Shown here piece after piece: positions 45,585 through 54,137 of a DNA stretch of 64,000 bases. The notes below the pieces were generated by a model that was not told where the DNA came from, searched no databases, and saw only the letters and a list, made by a program, of their open reading frames with translations. The position numbers and the translations under genes were made by a program. Source of the DNA: Yinghuangia sp051388915 (GTDB lineage Bacteria > Actinomycetota > Actinomycetes > Streptomycetales > Streptomycetaceae); contig NZ_JBPKBH010000016.1 in assembly GCF_051388915.1 (NCBI RefSeq), positions 1 to 64,000 of the forward strand, read 5' to 3'. Each line of letters starts with the position of its first letter. Positions within the stretch are counted from its first letter, which is position 1.

Positions 45585-46355
45585 TCAGTCGTCGTCCTCG
45601 TGACGTTTCCGGTCAAGCATGCGCCGCTTCGCCTTCTTCGGCCGCACGTCGACCCCACCGAAGATCGCCGCGCCGCGCACCACGACGACCGGCGCGTCCG
45701 GGTCCTCGGCCACCTGCTGCTGCACCGAGAACCCGCCGAAGACCCCGGCCCCGTGCCCGCGCACCGTGACGCCCTCGGGGACGCGTACCTCGATCCCGCC
45801 GAACACCGCGGCCACGTTGATCACCAGCACCGGTGTCTCGAACGTCGCGTCGGACAGGTCGATCTCGACGCCGCCGAAGATCGCCGCGGCCCGCAGCCGG
45901 GGTCCGATGCGCCCCGGCCCGCGCCGCTCCGCGCTGCCGAACACCGCGGCCAGCGACGGTGATTCGGCAGGCACCGCACCCACCTGCGCGGGCCGGTAGA
46001 CCTGCGCCGGGCGCGCCACCGACCCGGTTCCCTTGGCGAGGTTCGGACGCGCGGCCCCGGTCGGCAGGTCGAAGGTCAGCGGCTCCAACTCGCCCATCGT
46101 CCGGGCGCTGTAGAGGGCCTCGATGCGCTCGGAGTGCTCCTCGATGGTGAGGCGGCCTTCCTCGAAGGCGGTCCGCAGCACCTGCGCGACCCGGTCGCGG
46201 TCGGCGTCCGAGGCGCGCATGTCGGCCGCCGACACCGGCCCGGTGGGCAGCGACGACGGCGCCCTGGGCGCGGGAGGAGCGGAGGGCGCAGGCGGCGCGG
46301 GCTGCGCCGGCTGCGGGGGTACGGCGGGCGCGGCGTTCTCCGGAGGCTGATCCAC
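45585..46355 (-). CDS. DUF1707 protein with LiaF/DUF2154-like beta-helical domain
   Basis: 256 residues, GTG start. Proline-rich N-terminus (1-37), DUF1707 motif (MRASDADRDRVAQVLRTAFE then EGRLTIEEHSERIEALYSARTMGEL), and a C-terminal repeat-like beta domain with four FGG or FGS turns (AAVFGSAERR, AAIFGGVEIDL, AAVFGGIEVRV, GAAIFGGVDVR) like the cell-wall stress protein LiaF. No membrane helix, so it is cytoplasmic or peripheral. A role in envelope stress is inferred from the family. Confidence 0.88.
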   Translation of the reverse strand: MDQPPENAAPAVPPQPAQPAPPAPSAPPAPRAPSSLPTGPVSAADMRASDADRDRVAQVLRTAFEEGRLTIEEHSERIEALYSARTMGELEPLTFDLPTGAARPNLAKGTGSVARPAQVYRPAQVGAVPAESPSLAAVFGSAERRGPGRIGPRLRAAAIFGGVEIDLSDATFETPVLVINVAAVFGGIEVRVPEGVTVRGHGAGVFGGFSVQQQVAEDPDAPVVVVRGAAIFGGVDVRPKKAKRRMLDRKRHEDDD

Positions 46356-46431
46356 GGCACGACCATAGCCGCGGAAACCGCCCCTGGCACGCCCCCGGTG
46401 GGCCCCCGGTGGGCCCCGGGCGGGCCCTCGG

Positions 46432-47829
46432 TCAGCCGCCCGACGCCTCCGCGCAGACGTCCGCGAGCCGTGACACCGCCTCGCGCAGACGATCTTCGCC
46501 GAGCGACGCGTAGCCGAGGACCAGCGCGGGCGGCGCCTCGGGGCCGGGTTCGCGCATCGGGGCGACCGGCTCCACGCGCACGCCGCGGGCCGCCGCGGCG
46601 GCGACCACCGCGTCCTCCCGGCAGCCGGGCGGCAGTTCGACGTACAGGTGCAGGCCCGCCCGAATGCCGTTGACCTGCGCCTTCGGCAGGAACTCGGCGA
46701 ACGCGTCGGCCACCGCGTCGCGGCGTCCGCGGTAGCGCAGCCGCATCGCGCGCAGGTGCCGGTCGTAGCCGCCGCTCTCCAGCAGGCGCACGAAGGCGAA
46801 CTGGTTGATCACCGCGGAGCCGAGGTCGGCGTACTGCTTGAGCTCGCGCATCTGTTCCAGCCACGTGTGCGGGACCACCGCCCAGCCGAGGCGCATGCCC
46901 GGAGCGAGGGCCTTGCTGGTCGATCCGAGGTGCACCACGCGGTCGGGGTCGAGGCCCTGGAGGCAGCCGACCGGGTCGCGGTCGTAACGGAACTCCGCGT
47001 CGTAGTCGTCCTCGATGATGAGGCCGTCGACGTCGCGCGCCCAGTTGGTGAGCTGCGCGCGGCGCTCCGGGGAGAGCACCACGCCGGTCGGGTACTGGTG
47101 GGCCGGCGTGACGAGCACCGCCCGGGCGTCGGTGCGGGCCAGCACCGCCACGTCGATGCCCTCGGCGTCCACCGGCACGCCGACGATGGGCAGTCCGTTG
47201 CTGCGCAGCAAACCGCGCTGGGTGGCGCTGGACGGGTCCTCGACGGCGAGCAGGGTGTGCCCGCGCGCGGCGAGGGCCTGGACCATGAGCGCGATGCCCT
47301 GCGCGACCCCGCCCACGACGACGATGCGGTCCGGCGACGCGTTGGCGGCGCGCACGCGGCCGAGGTACGCGGCGAGCGCGGTGCGCAGCTCGGGGACGCC
47401 GCCGGGGTCGCCGTACGACAGCCTCCGGTGCGGCACGGTGGCGAGCGCGTGCCGGGTCGCGGCGAGCCAGGCGGCGCGCGGGAAGGCGGACATGTCCGAG
47501 GTGCCGGGCTTGAGGTCGTACGGCAGCGCGGAGATGTCGTTGGCGTCGCGCGGTTCGTCGGGGCCGCCCGGGGCGCGGCTCTCCGGGATGTCGGCGACGC
47601 GCGTCCCGGATCCGTGACGGCTCGTCAGATAACCCTCGGCGACGAGCTGTTCGTACGCCTCGACGACCATGCCGCGCGACACTCCGAGGTCGGCGGCCAG
47701 CGCCCGGCTCGACGGCAGGCGGTCGCCGGGGGCCAGGCGCCCGGTGCGGACCGCGTCGCGCAGGCCCGCGGTGATCTGCGCGCCGACGGCGCCGCGGGCG
47801 CGGTCGATCCCGACCAGCAGGTCTCCCAT
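46432..47829 (-). CDS. MocR/PdxR-type regulator: GntR helix-turn-helix fused to aminotransferase fold
   Basis: 465 residues from the ATG at 47829, with GAGGGG eight bases upstream. Residues ~5-75 form a GntR winged helix (GDRLPSSRALAADLGVSRGM); residues ~110-460 are a fold-type I aminotransferase domain with the PLP lysine in LGSTSKALAPGMRLGW and the cofactor aspartate in IIEDDYDAEFRYD. Such proteins are transcription factors that sense PLP or amino compounds. It is divergent from an EamA transporter gene, the classic layout for a regulator and its target. Confidence 0.92.
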   Translation of the reverse strand: MGDLLVGIDRARGAVGAQITAGLRDAVRTGRLAPGDRLPSSRALAADLGVSRGMVVEAYEQLVAEGYLTSRHGSGTRVADIPESRAPGGPDEPRDANDISALPYDLKPGTSDMSAFPRAAWLAATRHALATVPHRRLSYGDPGGVPELRTALAAYLGRVRAANASPDRIVVVGGVAQGIALMVQALAARGHTLLAVEDPSSATQRGLLRSNGLPIVGVPVDAEGIDVAVLARTDARAVLVTPAHQYPTGVVLSPERRAQLTNWARDVDGLIIEDDYDAEFRYDRDPVGCLQGLDPDRVVHLGSTSKALAPGMRLGWAVVPHTWLEQMRELKQYADLGSAVINQFAFVRLLESGGYDRHLRAMRLRYRGRRDAVADAFAEFLPKAQVNGIRAGLHLYVELPPGCREDAVVAAAAARGVRVEPVAPMREPGPEAPPALVLGYASLGEDRLREAVSRLADVCAEASGG

Positions 47830-47879
47830 GAACGTGTCCCCTCCGGGCTCGGGCCGTCTCGTGCTTCCTGATCGTCGCA

Positions 47880-47968
47880 GGTGGTCCCCGGCTGTTTTCA
47901 CCCAGGCGTGCCAAGTGGTCCTCTCGCAGGGCGCATGGGTGGTTCTGTATTCCGATCCACCTGGTTCC
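47880..47968. promoter_or_regulatory. Direct repeats of TGGTYC in the MocR/EamA intergenic region
   Basis: TGGTCC or TGGTTC occurs at 47882, 47916 (TGGTCC), 47940 (TGGTTC) and 47962 (TGGTTC), always on the plus strand, spaced 34, 24 and 22 bases. MocR proteins often bind direct repeats in the divergent promoter, so this is a candidate operator region. Confidence 0.45.
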
Positions 47969-47982
47969 TAACGTATCGGTCC

Positions 47983-48948
47983 ATGAGGCCATCGGCTCAG
48001 GCGCCGTCCGTCGGCGCAACGTACGCAGCGCTCTCCCAGATCCTCGTCGGCACGGCGGCCGGAGTCTCGGCCGCCCTGGTCGCCTACCCCGTCGGGGGCG
48101 GGCAGGGCCTGCGGTACGCCCTGGCCGCCGTCGCGATGTACGCCGTCCTGCGGCTCCGCAAGCCGCCACGCGTACGCGTCGGGGCGCGCGCGTGGCTCCT
48201 CCTCTTCCTGCTCGCCCTGCTCGGCCAGACCCTGTTCAACCAATTGCTCATCGGCGCGCTGGAGCACGCCGACCCCGCGACGGTCGGCAGCATCCTCGGC
48301 TGCTCCCCGATCGCCCTGGCGGTGATCGCCCCGCTCATGGCCCGGCGCCGCCCGGGCGGGCGCATCGTCGCCGGCTCGGTCCTGGTGGTCGCGGGCGCGG
48401 TCGCCGTCGAGGGCTTCGGCAACGCCTCGGCCACCGGGCTGCTCCTGGCGCTCGGCGTGCTGGTGTGCGAGATCGCCTTCTCGCTGCTGGCCGTCCCGCT
48501 GCTGCCGCGGCTGGGCGCGCTGCGGGTGGCGGCGTACTCGACGGCGCTCGCGGTGCCGCAGTCCTTCGCGATCGGCTGGGTGACGGACGGCACCGGAATG
48601 CTGCGCGTGCCGACCCTCTCCGAGGCCGCGGCCCTGGTCTTCATCGGGCTGATCGCCACCGTCGCGGCGTTCCTCCTCTGGTACACCGCGCTCGGCACGC
48701 TCGGTGCGGAACGGGCCGGACTGTTCTCCGGCCTGGTGCCGGTCTCGGCGGCGGCGTCGGCCCTGGTGCTCGGCACCGGCGAGGTGCGCTCGGCGCAGTT
48801 GGCGGGAAGCGCGCTGGTCGGCGCGGGTGTCGTGCTCGGCATGCGGATGACGCGCGAACAGCCGTCCGCGGCAAGGGAGATCGCCCCGGACGCGGGGCGC
48901 GCGGCGGAGGCCGCGCCGATGCTGAAGGCGGGAACCGCCGTACCGTAG
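47983..48948 (+). CDS. EamA/DMT-family transporter
   Basis: 321 residues with ten predicted membrane helices in two EamA repeats; the second half holds the usual signature (SEAAALVFIGLIATVAAFLL then WYTALGTLGAERAGLF). Probably an exporter or importer of a small metabolite controlled by the divergent MocR regulator. No clear ribosome binding site before the ATG; a TAACGT box lies eight bases upstream, so it may be leaderless. Hydrophilic C-terminal tail of about 40 residues. Confidence 0.88.
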   Translation: MRPSAQAPSVGATYAALSQILVGTAAGVSAALVAYPVGGGQGLRYALAAVAMYAVLRLRKPPRVRVGARAWLLLFLLALLGQTLFNQLLIGALEHADPATVGSILGCSPIALAVIAPLMARRRPGGRIVAGSVLVVAGAVAVEGFGNASATGLLLALGVLVCEIAFSLLAVPLLPRLGALRVAAYSTALAVPQSFAIGWVTDGTGMLRVPTLSEAAALVFIGLIATVAAFLLWYTALGTLGAERAGLFSGLVPVSAAASALVLGTGEVRSAQLAGSALVGAGVVLGMRMTREQPSAAREIAPDAGRAAEAAPMLKAGTAVP

Positions 48949-48983
48949 TACGGCCGTTCGCGTCCATGGCAAGCTGTCACGCC

Positions 48984-50810
48984 ATGGACCGGGACACGAA
49001 CCGCACGGCGGCCGAGAACCCGGCGTCCGACGCCGAACTGGCGGAACGCGCGCGCGGCGCCGGGCCCGAGGCGGACGCCGCGTTCGCGGTCCTGCACAAC
49101 CGCCACCACGGGGCGGCCCTGCGGCACGCGCGGCGGCTCGAACCGGACGCGGACGCCGCGGAGGACCTGGTCTCGGACGCGTTCGTCGAGGTGCTGGCAC
49201 AGTTGCGGCGCGGCGGCGGACCCCGCGAGTCGTTCCGGGCGTATCTGTGCACGACGATGCGCCACAGCCACGCCGAGCGCGCCCAGACCCGGCGCACGGT
49301 GGTGCCGACCGACGGGGCGACGCTCGACGCCCTCGGCGGGACGGCCCCGCAGGCCGCCGACGCGCTCCCCGACCTGCTCATGGTCAAGCAGGCGTTCGGC
49401 TCGCTGCCGGACCGCTGGCAGGCCGTGCTGTGGCACACCGAGGTCGAGGGCGAGAAGCCGCGGCACATAGCCAGGCTGCTCGGCATGACGCCCAACGCGG
49501 TGTCGCAGCTCGCCGTACGGGCGCGCGAGGGGCTGCGCGAGGCGTTCCTGACCGCGCACATAGGGCGCCTGCCGGAGCGGTGCCGCAGCCGCGGCGAACA
49601 ACTCGGCGGATATGTGCGGGGCACGCTGCGCATCCGCGACCGCCGCGCGGTCGACGACCACCTCGCCGACTGCCCGACGTGCGCCCGGCTGTGCGCCGAA
49701 CTGGCCGCCACCAACGCGCACCTGAGGGTCCTGCTGCTGCCGGCGATCCTCGGCGGGACGGCGACGGCGGCGCTGACGGCGGAGGCCCTCGCGGGCGGCG
49801 CCGCGGCGGCCGGCACCGGGTCTGTCGGCACTGCATCTGTCGGTACGGGATCTGTCGGTACGGGCGCCGGACCGACCGGCGCGGGACCGGCCTCGACCGC
49901 CCCGGCGGGGTCCTCGGCCGGGCCTTCCACCGGCACCTCGGCCGACTCCGGACTCGGCCCGGCGCCCGCCGGCCCCGCTCCCGGCGCCGCTCCGGCCGGG
50001 ACGGGCCTGCCCAACGCGCTCGGCAAGGTGGCGCAGTCCGCGGTGCGGAAGGCGGTCCTGGCCGGAACGGTCGCCGCGGCCACAGCCGCGGCGTTAGCCC
50101 TCGCTGTGGTGCTGCCCGGCGACGCCAAGCCCACCGCGGCGGCCGAGAAGCAGGCGGACCCGATCACCGAACCGGTCGTACCGCCGGTACGACCGCCCGG
50201 CCCCGGACAGCCTGCGACGCCGACGCAGCCGCCAAGTCCCACGGCGGTGCCGTCCACTCCCCCGCGCACCCCGCCGAACACCCGCGCGCCGATCCGCCCC
50301 GAGTCGACCCCGACCGTCCCCGGCGGCTCGCCCGCCATGCCGCCGCCCGCCGACACCGTCGCCTCCGCGACCCCGCCCGCGCCCGCGGCGACCGGTTCAC
50401 CCACACCCACACCCGCCGCCCCACCGAACACCCCACCGACCACCGCGGCGACACCGTCCGAACCGGCCACGACACCACCCCCGAGCCCGACGACCGCACC
50501 GACGTCGCCGACACCCCCAGTCGCCGCCATGGCCGTGGACGACAGCGCAACAGCCCCCGCAGGCGGCAGCGTCTCGCTCAACCTCCTGGCCAACGACCGG
50601 GGCGAAGGGCTGCGCATCGTCGGTTCGTCCGTCGCATGGGGCCTGTACGGCCGCATCTCGTGCGACCGCCGAACCGGAGCATGCACGTACCAGACCTGGA
50701 CCCCACTCCTCACCGGCACCGACGTCTTCCACTACACGGTGCGGGACGACCAGGGCCGCTACGCGAGTGCCACGATCCGCATAACCGTGCTTCCCCCCAG
50801 CCGCGCGTAG
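48984..50810 (+). CDS. Membrane-tethered ECF-type sigma factor fused to zinc finger, stalk and Ig-like domain
   Basis: 608 residues. Region 2 of an extracytoplasmic-function sigma factor at ~15-100 (DAAEDLVSDAFVEVLAQLRR), region 4 at ~130-190 (LPDRWQAVLWHTEVEGEKPR, then HIARLLGMTPNAVSQLAVRA). A zinc-binding anti-sigma-like motif follows (H226-x3-C230-x2-C233 in DDHLADCPTCARL). After a Gly/Ala/Thr linker comes one membrane helix (~356-377), a Pro/Thr-rich stalk (~385-510) and an external Ig/cadherin-like domain (~512-605) with a cysteine pair (ISCDRRTGACTY). Sigma factor, inhibitor-type finger and sensor are thus on one chain. Activation would need proteolysis or a conformational signal; no separate anti-sigma gene is adjacent. 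MDRDTN is the start; an ATG six codons upstream is possible. Confidence 0.88.
   Translation: MDRDTNRTAAENPASDAELAERARGAGPEADAAFAVLHNRHHGAALRHARRLEPDADAAEDLVSDAFVEVLAQLRRGGGPRESFRAYLCTTMRHSHAERAQTRRTVVPTDGATLDALGGTAPQAADALPDLLMVKQAFGSLPDRWQAVLWHTEVEGEKPRHIARLLGMTPNAVSQLAVRAREGLREAFLTAHIGRLPERCRSRGEQLGGYVRGTLRIRDRRAVDDHLADCPTCARLCAELAATNAHLRVLLLPAILGGTATAALTAEALAGGAAAAGTGSVGTASVGTGSVGTGAGPTGAGPASTAPAGSSAGPSTGTSADSGLGPAPAGPAPGAAPAGTGLPNALGKVAQSAVRKAVLAGTVAAATAAALALAVVLPGDAKPTAAAEKQADPITEPVVPPVRPPGPGQPATPTQPPSPTAVPSTPPRTPPNTRAPIRPESTPTVPGGSPAMPPPADTVASATPPAPAATGSPTPTPAAPPNTPPTTAATPSEPATTPPPSPTTAPTSPTPPVAAMAVDDSATAPAGGSVSLNLLANDRGEGLRIVGSSVAWGLYGRISCDRRTGACTYQTWTPLLTGTDVFHYTVRDDQGRYASATIRITVLPPSRA
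49815..49859. repeat. 15-bp in-frame tandem repeat in the sigma-fusion linker
   Basis: Three 15-base units (49815, 49830, 49845) of acgggatctgtcggt type encode Gly-Thr-Gly-Ser-Val repeats between the zinc finger and the membrane helix. Confidence 0.85.
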
Positions 50811-50872
50811 GCCGGCCGGGCCCGACCGCAGTGAGCGCGACCTCACATCCGTCCTCGCACCCGTGGCGTTCT

Positions 50873-50878
50873 ACGCTG
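50873..50878 (+). promoter_or_regulatory. Candidate -10 box for the class I fumarase gene
   Basis: TACGCT 34 bases before the chosen start, in a TA-containing patch of an otherwise GC-rich gap. The -35 box is not clear. Confidence 0.35.
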
Positions 50879-50912
50879 GAGGGCGCCCCGACACCGCCGA
50901 CCGAGGATGGCC

Positions 50913-52577
<1,665 letters not shown>

Positions 52578-52696
52578 CGTTCGCACGTGGCGGTCGCTCC
52601 CGCGGCCGAGGATCGCAACGCCGACGTCACCGCCTCGCCATCACCACCATCCCCGTCGGCCGGTCCTCACGGCGGCGTGGGGCGGGAGAAGCCAAT

Positions 52697-52735
52697 CCGT
52701 GGCCGGGCAGTCCGAAGTGGACCGCCCGGCCACGG
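52697..52735 (-). terminator. Strong hairpin between fumA and the frameshifted exported-protein gene
   Basis: Stem of 17 bp with one G-U pair (52697-52713 and 52719-52735, outer part ccgtggccgggc) and a five-base loop. It lies 19 bases beyond the likely stop (52754) of the minus-strand gene and 119 bases beyond fumA, so it may serve both. The T tract is weak in both directions. Confidence 0.75.
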
Positions 52736-52753
52736 GTGTTCCACTCGTCTCGG

Positions 52754-53093
52754 TCAGTAGGCGTCGTAGGGATCGGGCTGTACGGGAGCACGGCCGACGT
52801 GCCCGGGATCCAGTTCCGGGCCGGGGAGCCGTTCCCCGGTGTCTGGGTCGCGGGGCCGCTGCCGTCGGCGGGGGCGGTGACGCGCAAGCCGGGGACGCGG
52901 CTGGCGAGTTGACCGGACGCGGAGTCGAACCGCAGGTTGTTGTTGCAGTTCGTCGGCCCGTCGGCCGGCTCCTCGTACGTCCCGACGCCCTCCCGGAGAT
53001 CTCGCTGTCGCCGACCGCGACGAGCATCGCGGTGACGGCGCCGACGGCCGCGCGGCCGAGGGATCTACGCCTGGATTGCCCGAACAAATACAT
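52754..53093 (-). pseudogene. Small exported protein interrupted by two frameshifts
   Basis: The start is a clear signal peptide (MYLFGQSRRRSLGRAAVG then AVTAMLVAVG). The protein-like reading then moves to another frame near 52975 (TYEEPADGPTNCNNNLRFDS, ASGQLASRVPGLRVTAPADG, ARNWIPGTSAVLPYSP) and again near 52770 into a frame ending VQPDPYDAY and a stop at 52754, just before a terminator hairpin. Both steps are explained by one missing base each, next to short G or C runs, so sequencing error and real decay are both possible. Family not recognised; about 115 residues if repaired. Confidence 0.6.
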
Positions 53094-53240
53094 GTTCCCT
53101 TGCCTTCATCACACCTTGCGGGATGTACCAGAGGCAACAGGAACACGCGCGGAGGAAACCTGCCTGTTGGCAGGCAAGATCTGAACAGGTGCGAACCCGG
53201 CGAATCCCGACCACGAGCCCACCAGGACCCGCCAAGTGCC

Positions 53241-54137
53241 CTAGGAGACAACGTCCTTGCGCTCGAAGTGGCGGAAGGCCAGCGCGATGAAGACCAGGGC
53301 GTACGCCACCGACACCGCCGATCCCTTGATCATGCCCTCCCACTCCAGGTCCGCCTGGAGCGCATCCACCCACGCGAACTGCCAGTGCGTAGGCAGGACT
53401 TCGCGCCACGCACCGAGCGCCGTGACGGCGTCCACGATGTTCGACACGACCACGAGGCCGACCGCGCCGCCCACCGCGCCCAGCGGCGCGTCGGTGACCG
53501 TCGACAGCCAGAACGCGACAGCGGCCACCACGAGTTGCGAGACCATGCCGTACGCCACGACCACCGCCATGCGCCGCATCGCGTCGCCGCCCGACAGCGA
53601 CCCGCCGATCGGGATCTCCAGCGGCCCCCACCCGAACGCCACCACACCGGCCAGCAGCGACATCGCCGGCAGCAGCAACAGCGCCAGCCCGCTGTACGCC
53701 AGCGACACCGCGAGCTTCACCCGCAGCAGCCGCGCCCGCGGCACCGGCGCAGCCAGCAGGTAGCGCAGTGACGACCAACTCGCCTCGCTGGCCACGGTGT
53801 CCCCGCAGAACAGCGCGACCGCCACGACCAGCAGGAAGCCCGTCGACACGAACAGCGCGAACGCGGTCAGGTTGAGCGCGCTGCGCGTCGCGACGTCGAC
53901 CAGCGTCGGCACCGCGTCCCGCTCCGGATCGCCGCCGACCTTGAAGGCGACGACCAGGATCCACGGCAGCAGCGCGAGCAGGCCGAGCATCACGAGCGTG
54001 CGCCGCCGCCGCAACTGCCGCAGCGCCTCGACCCGGAACGGCAGCGTGTGCCGCGGCCGGTAGCCGTGCGCCCGGGACGGCGCGGCCCCCTCGGAACCCG
54101 AGGGGGCGGACGGGACGGGCGTCGTCTCGGCGGTCAC
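53241..54137 (-). CDS. ABC-2-type transporter permease
   Basis: 298 residues from a GTG at 54137 that overlaps the stop of the fusion gene as GTGA. About six membrane helices (for example TLVMLGLLALLPWILVVAF, FVSTGFLLVVAVALFCG), with the cytoplasmic N-terminus and LRYLLAAPVPRARLLRVKL typical of ABC-2 permeases. It must be the membrane partner of the ABC ATPase domain encoded just upstream. Substrate unknown. Confidence 0.9.
   Translation of the reverse strand: MTAETTPVPSAPSGSEGAAPSRAHGYRPRHTLPFRVEALRQLRRRRTLVMLGLLALLPWILVVAFKVGGDPERDAVPTLVDVATRSALNLTAFALFVSTGFLLVVAVALFCGDTVASEASWSSLRYLLAAPVPRARLLRVKLAVSLAYSGLALLLLPAMSLLAGVVAFGWGPLEIPIGGSLSGGDAMRRMAVVVAYGMVSQLVVAAVAFWLSTVTDAPLGAVGGAVGLVVVSNIVDAVTALGAWREVLPTHWQFAWVDALQADLEWEGMIKGSAVSVAYALVFIALAFRHFERKDVVS

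Noticed and set aside
52627..52887. Separate 86-codon gene on the minus strand
   Set aside because: Its first part fits the middle of the frameshifted exported protein, while its end reads through a strong hairpin and looks like random sequence.
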